The notes under the pieces: generated by a model | Database searches by the model: none | What the model saw: only the letters and a program-made list of their open reading frames with translations | What the model was told of the DNA's origin: nothing | Program-made: the position numbers and the translations under genes | In this document: positions 24,913 to 33,864 of the stretch, piece after piece | How the letters are laid out: each line of letters starts with the position of its first letter | Position numbering within the stretch: position 1 is the stretch's first letter | Origin: an uncultured Roseburia sp. | Lineage (GTDB): Bacteria > Bacillota > Clostridia > Lachnospirales > Lachnospiraceae | DNA length: 64,000 bases | Reading direction: 5' to 3' | Assembly (NCBI GenBank): GCA_947649645.1 | Contig: CANSSP010000006.1 | Coordinates: forward strand, 1-64,000

Positions 24913-25742
24913 CAGAAAGAAAAAGGGACACGTCGCTTTTCGGAAGCCTTGTTTCAAACCGGATTCTGATCTGGAATCTGGCAAAAAATGATATCAAAAA
25001 AAAGTTTGCGGGTTCTTATTTCGGGATCGCATGGGCGTTTGTGCAGCCTGTCATTACGGTCCTCCTGTACTGGTTTGTGTTTGAAGTCGGTCTGAACTCA
25101 AAGGTTTCGGATCTGCGGACCGGGATCAAAGTGCCTTTTGTTCTGTGGCTGATGGCGGGGCTGGTGCCGTGGTTTTATTTTCAGGAGGCGGTGAACGGAG
25201 GCACGGGTGTTTTAGTTGAGTACAGTTACCTGGTCAAAAAGGTTGTGTTTCAGATCGATATGCTTCCGGTTGTGAAAATGATCTCCTCGTTGTTCACACA
25301 TGTTTTTTTTGTGTCGTTCGCACTCGTCGTTTTTGCGTGTATGGGTTATTATCCGGATGTCTATACACTTCAGATCGTTTACTATTCGATGTGCATGATT
25401 TTGTTTACCACGGGAGTGGTCTATGCGACGGGGGCAGTCACTGTTTTTTTCAGAGACATGAAAGAAGTGGTCACAATCATTTTACAGATTGGAATCTGGA
25501 TTACGCCGATTATGTGGAACTTTGAAGATATGAAAATGATACCGGGATGGGCGGCTGCGATTTTACGGCTCAATCCGATGTATTATGTCGTCTCGGGCTA
25601 CCGGGATGCGCTGATTCACAAGATTGGTTTCTGGGAGCGTCCGGGGCTGACGGCATTTTTCTGGCTGATGACCGTTCTGATGTATCTGCTCGGAACAGGG
25701 GTGTTTAAGCGGCTGAGACCGCATTTTGCGGATGTACTGTGA
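24909..25742 (+). CDS. Polysaccharide ABC exporter permease, Wzm/TagG type
   Basis: A 277-residue ABC-2 type membrane protein with six hydrophobic segments. The amphipathic N-terminus DIKKKFAGSYFGIAWAFVQP is the hallmark of polysaccharide export permeases, and VFFRDMKEVVTIILQIGIWITPIMW is the conserved late stretch. It pairs with the ATPase encoded next and should flip a lipid-linked glycan across the membrane. It overlaps rfbC by 4 bases. Confidence 0.93.
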   Translation: MTERKRDTSLFGSLVSNRILIWNLAKNDIKKKFAGSYFGIAWAFVQPVITVLLYWFVFEVGLNSKVSDLRTGIKVPFVLWLMAGLVPWFYFQEAVNGGTGVLVEYSYLVKKVVFQIDMLPVVKMISSLFTHVFFVSFALVVFACMGYYPDVYTLQIVYYSMCMILFTTGVVYATGAVTVFFRDMKEVVTIILQIGIWITPIMWNFEDMKMIPGWAAAILRLNPMYYVVSGYRDALIHKIGFWERPGLTAFFWLMTVLMYLLGTGVFKRLRPHFADVL

Positions 25743-25768
25743 CGGAGGGCAGAAGGAGAGGAAATCGG

Positions 25769-27043
25769 ATGGATAAGACGGCAATCAGAGTGGATGATGT
25801 CTGTAAGGTTTATAAGCTTTATAACCGCCCTGCGGAGCGGCTGTTTGACGCGCTCGGATTTGCAAAAAAGGGGCGGTTTAAGGAGCACATGGCATTAAAT
25901 CATGTCTCGTTTGAGGTCAAAAAGGGGGAAACGGTCGGTATTATCGGGACGAACGGTTCTGGAAAATCGACGATTTTAAAGATTATCACCGGCGTGCTCC
26001 ATCCGACCAGCGGCAATGTCAGGATAGAGGGCAGAGTTTCGGCGCTGCTGGAGCTGGGCGCCGGGTTTAATATGGAATACACGGGCATTGAAAATGTCTA
26101 CTTAAACGGCATGATGATGGGGTTTACACGCGAAGAGATGGATGCGCGGATGGAGGATATCTTAAGTTTTGCGGATATCGGGGAGTTTGTAAATCAGCCC
26201 TGCAAGACGTATTCGAGCGGTATGTTTGTGCGGCTCGCCTTTGCCGTATCAATCAATATCGATCCCGAAATATTAATCGTGGATGAGGCTTTGTCGGTGG
26301 GCGATGTCTTTTTCCAGGCGAAGTGTTATAAAAAGTTTGAGGATTTTAAGGTGCAGGGAAAGACGATTGTTTTTGTCAGCCATGATATCAGCAGTGTCGC
26401 CAGATATTGTGACCGCGTGATTCTCTTAAACCAGGGAGTCAGGCTTGCCGACGGGAAACCGAAAGAGACGATCAATCTCTATAAAAAAGTGCTTTTAAAC
26501 CAGTCGCAGAATATTGAGAGCGGTCAGGTCCTTTCTGGTGCAAAGCAGGCGGACGGTGTTCTCTGGAAATCAAATTATCAGCTGAATCCCGATGTGAACG
26601 AATATGGAACCGGAGAGGCGGAGATTATTGATTTTGCGGTGATTGATGAATATGGAACTTATACGAACTGTATCCAGAAAGGCACATCGTTTCAGATCCG
26701 GTCCAAAGTCTTATTTCAGTCTGAGATTAAAGACCCCATTTTCACATACACATTTAAAACGGTGCAGGGGACGGCGGTGACCGGAACGAATACGATGTAC
26801 GAGCGGGCCGGAATCGGGCTTGCGAAGAGCGGGGAGATTTATGTCGCCACGTTCCGGCAGAACATGGATCTGCAGGGGGGCGAGTATCTGCTTTCGCTCA
26901 GCTGTACCGGTTATGTAGGAGGCGAATTCAGAGCGTATCACCGGCTGTACGATGTGATGGGAGTAACTGTGATTTCGGATAAAAATACGGTCGGTTTTTT
27001 TGATATGAATTCCGAGACGACTGTGGAGCGGGCAGAGGCATAG
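25769..27043 (+). CDS. Polysaccharide ABC exporter ATPase with Wzt-type C-terminal domain
   Basis: A 424-residue ATPase. Residues 1-250 are the nucleotide-binding domain with Walker A GTNGSGKST, the LLELGAGFNMEYTGIENVYLNG stretch split as usual for this family, signature YSSGM, Walker B LIVDEALSVGD and switch SHDIS. Residues about 260-424 form an extra beta-rich domain (GTGEAEIIDFAVID, GTSFQIRSKVLF, LQGGEYLLSLSCTGY) like the C-terminal carbohydrate-binding domain of Wzt, which reads a modified chain end before export. Start ATG 25769 follows AAGGAGAGG; GTG 25739 is an alternative. The second exporter ATPase at 44755 lacks this domain. Confidence 0.92.
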   Translation: MDKTAIRVDDVCKVYKLYNRPAERLFDALGFAKKGRFKEHMALNHVSFEVKKGETVGIIGTNGSGKSTILKIITGVLHPTSGNVRIEGRVSALLELGAGFNMEYTGIENVYLNGMMMGFTREEMDARMEDILSFADIGEFVNQPCKTYSSGMFVRLAFAVSINIDPEILIVDEALSVGDVFFQAKCYKKFEDFKVQGKTIVFVSHDISSVARYCDRVILLNQGVRLADGKPKETINLYKKVLLNQSQNIESGQVLSGAKQADGVLWKSNYQLNPDVNEYGTGEAEIIDFAVIDEYGTYTNCIQKGTSFQIRSKVLFQSEIKDPIFTYTFKTVQGTAVTGTNTMYERAGIGLAKSGEIYVATFRQNMDLQGGEYLLSLSCTGYVGGEFRAYHRLYDVMGVTVISDKNTVGFFDMNSETTVERAEA

Positions 27044-27057
27044 AGGAGGAAGTCCGG

Positions 27058-29196
27058 ATGCAGGAGAGACTGAGCGATCTGTATGAAATTGTAAAACAAA
27101 ACAAAGAGGGAGCGTTCGATTCGGTGATCGAGGAGAGGGCTTCGTTTTCCTGTCTCTATCATCTCTCAGAGATTCGCGCAAATCTCGTCAGTTTCCTGCC
27201 GATCGGCCGCGAAATGTGTATATTGGAACGAAATGCCGGGTGCGGTGCGCTGACCAGGCATCTGCTTGGGCTTGCGGGCCGTGTTGTCAGTGTGGCTGAC
27301 AGTGAAGAGTGTGCCGCAATCATTAAGGAGCGCTGCCGGGATGCTGGGGAGCGGCTTACGGTCTGTGTCAGAAGCATACCGGAGGACATATCGTTTGACC
27401 TGATTCTGCTCGTCGGGGACGTCTGGCGTTATGCAAAAGAGTTTTCGGCGTGGCGGTGTCTCTTAAAAACGGGAGGGAAGCTGATCATTGCAGATGCAAA
27501 CCGTCTGGGGCTTCAATATCTGGCGGGCTGCCAGGAGGAATACCGGGGCGGTTATTTTGCCGGGGTGGAAGGGTATCCCGGGGACGACGCCGCATCTTCC
27601 CGGCCGTCCGCAGAGCAGGGAAGGTGTTATACCAGGGGGGAATATATCGCAATGTTAAGAGATGCGGGGTATGATAAACCGGAGGTTTATTATCCGTATC
27701 CGGATTTTGCGTTTCCTTCTGTCATATTTTCCGACCGCCGTCTTCCCGAAAGGGGGGAATTGTCCGATAACCGCAGAAATTTTAAAAGAGACCGGATACA
27801 GCTTTTTGACGAGCGGAGGGTTTATGACACGCTGCTGGCGGAGGGGCTCTTCGAATGGTTTTCCAATGCATTTCTGATGGCGGCGGGAATAGAGGGAGAA
27901 GAAAACAGTTCTCCCCGGGAACGCACGATCTATGTAAAATATTCGAACGAGCGTGCCGCGCAGTTTCGGATCCGCACGGATATCGTGGAGGAAACGTCGG
28001 GGCGGCGGTATGTCTGTAAATATGCGCTGGCGAAAGAGGGAGAGCAGCATATCCGGCGGATACGAACGAGATACGGGCAGCTTGGCGAGGCGTATGAGGA
28101 GGGTGGATTTACTTTTTGCAGATGCGCCGGGCCTGGGGAAGCGTTTATGCCGGATGAATCGTCCGGGGAATGCGCCGGGAAGCGTTCTGACATAAAAAGA
28201 GGCAGTGTGGCATTTGCCTATGTGGAGGGCGAGACACTGCAGGAAAGGATGGAACGGGCGGTGGGAACGGGAGACAATGCCGCGGTAAAAGGGCTGATCT
28301 GCGAGTATATCAGACGTGTCAGGACTTATGGCGGGAACGTGCCGTTTGCAGCTACGCCTGCGTTTGTGGAAGTGTTTGGAGACGTGCTGCCGGAGCCTGG
28401 AATACCCTGTGCCGTCGTCAGTGATATCGATCTTATTTTTTCGAATATCATGGTGGGACCGCAGGTGCCGGGTGGCCCCGCGGCCTGGGAAGAACAGGCT
28501 GTCTGGACGGTGATTGATTATGAGTGGACGTTTGATTTTCCGGTTCCGAAAGATTTTATTGTCTATCGCGCGCTTTATTTTGCGTATTACCAGATTTTAA
28601 ATGATACGGATTTCACGCTTCAGGCTTTGTACGAGATGGCGGGGCTGACAGAAGAGCAGACGGAAGTGTTCGGCCGGATGGAAGCGCATTTTCAGGCGTA
28701 TCTTGGAAAAGGCGCTCTTCCGGTGCGCAATATGCAACGGCTGCTCGGGACAAAAATAGTTGTACCGCAGGAGCTGGGAAGGACGGATGCTTCTTCTGTG
28801 GCGTCTTTAGAAACAGCCGGGGAGTCTGCGTGGATAAAGGTGCGCAGGATCGAGTATCATATAGACAGGCAGGAATTTCAGGATGGCAGTATGATCTGCT
28901 GCGGCTGGGCGTTTGCCAGCACAAAAGACGGGAGATATCTCCCGGTGGATATCAGGGTGACGGACGGCACAGGAGCGGTGCTCCCGGCCGAAATTCACCG
29001 CCTTAGGAGACCGGATGTGGCGCAGGCACTTAAAATACACAGGGTTTCCACGCCCCTGTGGGGATTTGACTGTGTCTGGCTGGCCGCGCCCGAAGCAGAT
29101 TTTACGATCTGCTTTTCGCTGGGAAACGGCAGGGCGTCATACCGGTCGGGGGCAAAGAAGCGGGCCGGAAGGTCCGGCATTTTGCGCAGAGGATAA
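27058..29196 (+). CDS. Methyltransferase / kinase-like fusion, possible chain terminator
   Basis: A 712-residue soluble protein with three parts. Residues 1-230 are a SAM-methyltransferase-like Rossmann domain (ILERNAGCGALTRHLLG, ADSEECAA, FDLILLVGDVW, LLKTGGKLIIADANR). Residues about 240-570 look like a kinase fold: a candidate lysine in YVCKYALAKEG, a catalytic-loop-like SDIDLIFSNIM (Asp, then Asn five residues on) and a metal-site-like VIDYEWTFDFP. Residues about 600-712 are a beta-rich domain. A methyltransferase joined to a kinase beside Wzm and Wzt with C-terminal glycan-reading domain recalls WbdD, which caps E. coli O-antigens with methyl phosphate before export. That role is inferred. 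Start follows GAGGAAG. Confidence 0.78.
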   Translation: MQERLSDLYEIVKQNKEGAFDSVIEERASFSCLYHLSEIRANLVSFLPIGREMCILERNAGCGALTRHLLGLAGRVVSVADSEECAAIIKERCRDAGERLTVCVRSIPEDISFDLILLVGDVWRYAKEFSAWRCLLKTGGKLIIADANRLGLQYLAGCQEEYRGGYFAGVEGYPGDDAASSRPSAEQGRCYTRGEYIAMLRDAGYDKPEVYYPYPDFAFPSVIFSDRRLPERGELSDNRRNFKRDRIQLFDERRVYDTLLAEGLFEWFSNAFLMAAGIEGEENSSPRERTIYVKYSNERAAQFRIRTDIVEETSGRRYVCKYALAKEGEQHIRRIRTRYGQLGEAYEEGGFTFCRCAGPGEAFMPDESSGECAGKRSDIKRGSVAFAYVEGETLQERMERAVGTGDNAAVKGLICEYIRRVRTYGGNVPFAATPAFVEVFGDVLPEPGIPCAVVSDIDLIFSNIMVGPQVPGGPAAWEEQAVWTVIDYEWTFDFPVPKDFIVYRALYFAYYQILNDTDFTLQALYEMAGLTEEQTEVFGRMEAHFQAYLGKGALPVRNMQRLLGTKIVVPQELGRTDASSVASLETAGESAWIKVRRIEYHIDRQEFQDGSMICCGWAFASTKDGRYLPVDIRVTDGTGAVLPAEIHRLRRPDVAQALKIHRVSTPLWGFDCVWLAAPEADFTICFSLGNGRASYRSGAKKRAGRSGILRRG

Positions 29197-29209
29197 GGAA
29201 GGGTCTGAT

Positions 29210-30631
29210 ATGTACCAAACGAGAGAAAGAATACAGGACGTAATTTTATTAGTGGCTGATCTGGCGTGCTTTATCCTGAGCTATCTGGGCGGCGGGTATC
29301 TGTGGCTGGTGGGATTCCGGAACGTATCGGTGCAGAATATGAAGCTTGAGCTGATGGACAGTTTTGGCATTGTGCTGGTGGCGTATATGCTGGTGATGCT
29401 GTTTTCCAATATTGAGGACCGGTTTATCCGCAGGAGTATCTATCAGGATTTCTGGGCGGCTGTGAAGGCAGGCGTGATCCTGGTATTTATCACGGCGCTG
29501 ACAATTTTTTTGCAGCACAATAACGCGGAGGCTTCCCGCGGCGCGTATTTCTGTATCGCAGGGATCAATCTGGTGCTTTATTTTGTGACACACGTCATAT
29601 TGAAATATTATCTGCTCAAGGTTTACCGCAATAAGCGTGGAACGAACCAGGTCTATCTGGTGACGACATCGGACAGGGTCGCGCATATTATGGCCGAGGC
29701 AGATAATTCCAGAGACTGGGCGCACCGCCTGGCAAGCATTGCGATTATTGACGACAACCAGGTGGGTACCTGGTACGAGGGTGTCCCGGTAGTCGCGACC
29801 TACGACAATATGTTCCAGTATGCAAAGGAACAGGTGGTGGACGAGGTTTTTATCAATGTGCCATATGATACCGGGGAAGCGCTCTCGAAGGTGGTCAATA
29901 CGTTTGGCGATATGGGGGCGACGGTTCATGTCAGTATCGAGCTTTTGAATCGTTTTGACGATTACCACAAAAGTTTTAATATGATGGGAAATCTTCCGGT
30001 CGTGACTTTTACAAATCAGCATTATGACTGGAAAATGGTGCTGGTAAAGCGGCTGATGGATATTGTCGGGGCGCTGGCAGGGCTTGCCATCACAGCGGTT
30101 GTGACGGTGTTTTTGGCCCCGCCGCTTCTGATTGAGTCGCCCGGACCTCTGTTTTTTGCGCAGCAGCGCGTCGGCAAAAACGGCCGTTTCTTTAAAATTT
30201 ATAAGTTTCGCTCCATGTACCGGGACGCGGAGGCGCGTAAGAAGGAGCTGGAAAGCCAGAATGAGATGAACGGCTTTATGTTTAAGATGAAGGACGATCC
30301 GCGTATCACGAAAGTCGGAAAGTTTATCCGCAAAACCAGTATCGATGAGCTGCCGCAGTTTTACAATGTGCTGAAGGGAGACATGAGCCTGGTCGGAACG
30401 AGGCCGCCGACCGTGGATGAGTTCCGTCAGTACGAGTCTCACCAGAAAAGACGCTTAAGTGCCAGGCCGGGGATCACCGGACTCTGGCAGGTGAGCGGGA
30501 GGAACAATATCAAGGACTTTGAGGATGTCGTGCGGCTGGATGTACAGTATATTGACAACTGGAGCGTCGGCCTGGATATCAAGATCCTTTTAAAGACAAT
30601 CCGCGTGGTGTTTGAAAAGGGCGGCGAGTGA
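29210..30631 (+). CDS. Initiating sugar-phosphate transferase (undecaprenyl-phosphate, PHPT family)
   Basis: A 473-residue membrane enzyme. The N-terminal half has four to five membrane helices and a CoA-binding-like loop domain (LVTTSDRVAHIM, VDEVFINVPYD). The C-terminal half is the bacterial sugar transferase domain: KRLMDIVGALAGL, IESPGPLFFAQQRVGKNGR, FKIYKFRSMYRDAE, KTSIDELPQFYNVLKGDMSL, VGTRPP, RLSARPGITGLWQVSGRN. It should load the first sugar-phosphate on undecaprenyl phosphate. Start ATG 29210 follows GGAAGGG. Length matches WbaP/WcaJ-type proteins. Confidence 0.95.
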   Translation: MYQTRERIQDVILLVADLACFILSYLGGGYLWLVGFRNVSVQNMKLELMDSFGIVLVAYMLVMLFSNIEDRFIRRSIYQDFWAAVKAGVILVFITALTIFLQHNNAEASRGAYFCIAGINLVLYFVTHVILKYYLLKVYRNKRGTNQVYLVTTSDRVAHIMAEADNSRDWAHRLASIAIIDDNQVGTWYEGVPVVATYDNMFQYAKEQVVDEVFINVPYDTGEALSKVVNTFGDMGATVHVSIELLNRFDDYHKSFNMMGNLPVVTFTNQHYDWKMVLVKRLMDIVGALAGLAITAVVTVFLAPPLLIESPGPLFFAQQRVGKNGRFFKIYKFRSMYRDAEARKKELESQNEMNGFMFKMKDDPRITKVGKFIRKTSIDELPQFYNVLKGDMSLVGTRPPTVDEFRQYESHQKRRLSARPGITGLWQVSGRNNIKDFEDVVRLDVQYIDNWSVGLDIKILLKTIRVVFEKGGE

Positions 30632-30671
30632 GTGCACAAAAAGGCGCAGACGGCGTGGGATGGAGGTAACC

Positions 30672-31955
30672 ATGGATAAGGAATACAGGACGGACAGGGA
30701 GTACAGTCCATCGGAGATCTTCCGGTTTAATCTTAAAATGTGGTGGCTTGCAGGGCTTCTGGGCCTTGTCTGCGCGGCGGTGCTGGGGGGATACAAGTAT
30801 GTATCCCTTGAGCCATATCTGGAAGAGCATCTTTACGTGGAGCAGACACAGATACAGGCGGCCCTGTTTCTGAGCAACTACAGTGAGGGAAGCGCCGGGG
30901 AACGCGCCAACAATATTATGCGGATGGCAAAGAGCAACCGGGCGTATCAGGCTTTCTGCCGGAACACAGGTTATGTGCTCACCCTGGAGGAATACCAGGA
31001 TATATTTCAGATGGAGCAGACGGAGGCGTCTGATGTTGTGTCGCTTTCTGTGGTTTATCCCGCTGCCTGTGAGACATTCGGACTTGAGGGGGAAGAGGAG
31101 GCGCTTGTCTTTGCCGGGAGTCTGATTGCAGTCATTCAGGAAGTGGCGGAAGAAATGATAAAGGAGCCGTGTGTCGGTATTCTGGACGAGCCGTATGCGG
31201 TGAGTCACCGGGTGAAACTGCAGGGGTATTCTCTCAGCCGGGCCGAATATATGAACGGCATACTTAAAGCGTCGACGGCGGGATTTTTTCTGGGCGTCCT
31301 TGTGGAAGTGGTGTTGTATAGTTTCTGTCTGATACTTTCCCGTCGGCCGGTGAATGCGGATGAAGTCAGAACGTGTCTGGACACGGCGGTGATTGATGTG
31401 GTAAAAGAGGAAACGGACAGACGGACCGGGGCAGAGAAGGCGGCGCTCTTTTTGCGTCAGGGGACGTCAGACTGTAACCGTGTGTGCTGCCTTCCGGTAG
31501 GCATCGACGGAAGTGAAACGGCGAAAATGCTTGCCGAAAGCTTTGCGCGAGAGCAGAGGAGGACGTTGTTTGTCGATCTGTCGCCCCGGAAGGGCGGAGA
31601 GAATACAGTCAGCGCCTATATTATGGGAACTGCGGAGCGGGTACTTCCACTCTCCGTGAATCCATATCTGGACATTGTCAGCAGGGACATATCTCAGGAA
31701 GCAGGGATGACGATCGCCGGAAACAAAAGGTTTGCGTCATATCTGGATGAAATGGACGGCGCGTATGACTGTATTGTGATTAACGGCGGCGATCTGGCAG
31801 AAAGGGCGGAGGGCTATGTCGCAGCAAAGCTGTGTACAAAGGTGTTTGTCGTCTGCGCAAGGAAAGCGGTAAAGTGTGAGACGCTGTACCGGGTAAGAAA
31901 TACGGCGGAGACAGACGCGATTGCGATCAACGGGGTTCTGATTTATGAGTATTAG
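30672..31955 (+). CDS. Wzz-like chain-length protein with degenerate tyrosine-kinase domain
   Basis: A 427-residue membrane protein. Two helices (about 24-44 and 205-228) enclose an outer helical domain, as in polysaccharide co-polymerases. The cytoplasmic part (about 260-427) has the fold order of BY-kinases (PVGIDGSETAKMLAESFA, RTLFVDLSPRKGG, YDCIVINGGDL, KVFVVCARKAVK) but the P-loop is replaced by GIDGSETA, with no GK[ST], and no C-terminal tyrosine cluster is present. It is therefore probably not an active kinase and may set chain length by structure alone. Start ATG 30672 follows TGGAGG. It overlaps the next gene by 11 bases. Confidence 0.8.
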   Translation: MDKEYRTDREYSPSEIFRFNLKMWWLAGLLGLVCAAVLGGYKYVSLEPYLEEHLYVEQTQIQAALFLSNYSEGSAGERANNIMRMAKSNRAYQAFCRNTGYVLTLEEYQDIFQMEQTEASDVVSLSVVYPAACETFGLEGEEEALVFAGSLIAVIQEVAEEMIKEPCVGILDEPYAVSHRVKLQGYSLSRAEYMNGILKASTAGFFLGVLVEVVLYSFCLILSRRPVNADEVRTCLDTAVIDVVKEETDRRTGAEKAALFLRQGTSDCNRVCCLPVGIDGSETAKMLAESFAREQRRTLFVDLSPRKGGENTVSAYIMGTAERVLPLSVNPYLDIVSRDISQEAGMTIAGNKRFASYLDEMDGAYDCIVINGGDLAERAEGYVAAKLCTKVFVVCARKAVKCETLYRVRNTAETDAIAINGVLIYEY

Positions 31956-33012
31956 AGAAATGGTATATCTGGTCATGCTGTTTGTTGCAGTGCCGATGTG
32001 GACGGGTGTGATCTGGGTAAAAATTTTAAAGATAAAAGGCATATGGGACCAGATTCTGCACGCCTGGGTGTTCGGTTTTGTGACGATACTTGCCGTGGCA
32101 CAACTGATTCTGGTTCCTCTGGTGGCCTTAAAGCAGACGCTGACCATGGCGCTGCTGTTATTTCAGATTCTGCTGACGGTTCTGGCGTCAGTGTCATTTG
32201 TGCTGGTACTCTGCCGCAGGGGCGGCGTGGAAAAAAGAATGAGACAGCGCAGGAAACCGGAAGGGGACAGACGGTGGACGCTTGTATTCGGTGTGCTTGC
32301 CGGGATTCTTATTTTTATACAGGCGTATATTCCGGCCCGGTATGAACACAGCGACGACGACGACGCCCGTTTTGTGGCGGAGGAGGTGTCGGCGGTCGTC
32401 CATGATACCATGTATCAGGACAGCCCGATCGGGGCAGAGTTTCTTTACTGGAATACAGGAGAGGTCCGCAAAGATCTGACGTCGCCCTGGGCGATGTATA
32501 TCGCGATGAGCTGCAGAATCAGCGGGATTCCTCCAGCGGTGCTGTCTCACTCGTATCTGCCCTTTTTTCTGATTCTGTTGTGTTATGCTGTCTATATGCT
32601 GATTGGAAAGTGCCTGTTTCGGGAGGATGCGGAAAAGACGGCGCTGTTTCTGATCTTTCTCTCGGTGATTCATCTCTGGGGCTATACGTCGACTCACACG
32701 CTGGCCGCAATGCTTCTGCTACGCATCTGGCAGGGAAAGGCGGTGTGCGCAGGTTTTATGCTTCCGGTTTTCTTTTATGTGTTTTACCAGGTGATGAAGC
32801 GTGAATACAAAGCGGGCTTTGTGATATTTTTATATGTGGCTGCCATGGCGTCCTGCCTGTTGTCGGGCATCGGGATTGTGACGGCACCCATTATTCTGTT
32901 TCTTTATGGGATTGTGGATTATATTTATTACCGGAGATGGAGAAAAACGCTTGCCGTGTGGATGGCTGCGCTGCCGTGCGCGGTGTATCTTTTGTACTAT
33001 CTGATGGGGTAA
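31945..33012 (+). CDS. Polytopic membrane protein of the polymer locus, possibly GT-C-like
   Basis: A 355-residue protein with about eight to nine membrane helices. A first outer loop (about residues 125-180) contains the acidic cluster EHSDDDDARF and a conserved-looking LTSPWAMYIAMSC stretch. An acidic motif in the first outer loop is typical of GT-C glycosyltransferases or polymerases, so it may use lipid-linked sugar donors (inference). I cannot name the family with confidence. It overlaps the Wzz-like gene and lies 10 bases before another membrane protein gene that may be its partner. Confidence 0.7.
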   Translation: MSIREMVYLVMLFVAVPMWTGVIWVKILKIKGIWDQILHAWVFGFVTILAVAQLILVPLVALKQTLTMALLLFQILLTVLASVSFVLVLCRRGGVEKRMRQRRKPEGDRRWTLVFGVLAGILIFIQAYIPARYEHSDDDDARFVAEEVSAVVHDTMYQDSPIGAEFLYWNTGEVRKDLTSPWAMYIAMSCRISGIPPAVLSHSYLPFFLILLCYAVYMLIGKCLFREDAEKTALFLIFLSVIHLWGYTSTHTLAAMLLLRIWQGKAVCAGFMLPVFFYVFYQVMKREYKAGFVIFLYVAAMASCLLSGIGIVTAPIILFLYGIVDYIYYRRWRKTLAVWMAALPCAVYLLYYLMG

Positions 33013-33022
33013 GGAGAGAAAG

Positions 33023-33808
33023 ATGCGGGATTACATTTTTGCGGTCTGGGATGAATTTGTCAATTTCATAGGAGGAAGAACAGGAATTTTGCACTGGGTA
33101 ATTTTTCTGCTGGCGCTTATGGCCTGTATGTTTATCGGCAGGGGGATGCGCAGACGCCTGTTCTGGCCATCCGTGCTTGTGCTGGTATTTTTCTTCAACC
33201 CACTGTTTTTCGGTATGGTCGGGACACGGTTTTTATCCGGCGTGTACTGGCGTCTGCTGTGGATGCTGCCGGTTTCTTTTGTTATCGCCTATGCCCTGAC
33301 ACAGCTGGCGTGCCGTATGAAGCGGGGGATTTTAAGGGCGGTGGGAATCGTGCTGTTCTGTGCCGGTATCGCAGTGACAGGGAAACCGGTTTTTTCAGGA
33401 GAGACGTACCGGGAAAAAGAGAATGCGTATGAGCTTCCGCAGGCTGCGATAGAGATTTCCGATGTCGTCATGGCGCGGCTTCAGGACTGGAAAGAGACGA
33501 TCATTGTGCCGCATGAGCTGATCTGCGATATTCGCCAGTACAGCTGCTCGATCGGCCTGCTGTACGGGCGAAATGTGGGAGGGTTTATCTCCGATATCGA
33601 GGAGGACGAGACGAGGGTTTATGAGGAAATGGGGAAGGAAAGGCCGGATGTGGCGCTGATTACCGACATCGCGAAGGCGAGGAACTGCAGATACATCGTG
33701 TTTAACACGTCGTTTCATCAGATTCCGGAGGACTTGTCGGAATATGGCTATGAGCGGGTGGCGGAGGCAGGCGAAAGCTATGTGATATATTGCAAAATCC
33801 CGGGATGA
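33023..33808 (+). CDS. Membrane protein with C-terminal outer domain, unknown
   Basis: A 261-residue protein with about four membrane helices in residues 20-130 and a soluble domain from about 135 to 261 (VMARLQDWKETIIVPHELICD, GRNVGGFISDIEED, YGYERVAEAGESYVIYC). This layout resembles the C-terminal half of large GT-C-type proteins, and the preceding gene resembles an N-terminal half. Start ATG follows AAGGAGAG, so it is a proper gene rather than a frameshift product. Function unknown. Confidence 0.7.
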   Translation: MRDYIFAVWDEFVNFIGGRTGILHWVIFLLALMACMFIGRGMRRRLFWPSVLVLVFFFNPLFFGMVGTRFLSGVYWRLLWMLPVSFVIAYALTQLACRMKRGILRAVGIVLFCAGIAVTGKPVFSGETYREKENAYELPQAAIEISDVVMARLQDWKETIIVPHELICDIRQYSCSIGLLYGRNVGGFISDIEEDETRVYEEMGKERPDVALITDIAKARNCRYIVFNTSFHQIPEDLSEYGYERVAEAGESYVIYCKIPG

Positions 33809-33864
33809 ACGGAGAGCAGAGCTTTCGGCCGCGCGCAAAAATGTGCGCAGAAATGAGGTTAAAG

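Noticed and set aside
29249-30442. A 397-codon open reading on the minus strand
   Set aside because: It lies fully antisense to the well-supported sugar-phosphate transferase gene, has no ribosome site, and its protein is His/Arg/Ile-rich in the manner of a shadow reading.
33000-33023. Frameshift splitting one large membrane protein into the 31945 and 33023 genes
   Set aside because: The second gene has a strong AAGGAGAG site at proper spacing, and the first ends in a clean stop. A two-gene arrangement is more likely, although fused homologs could change this.
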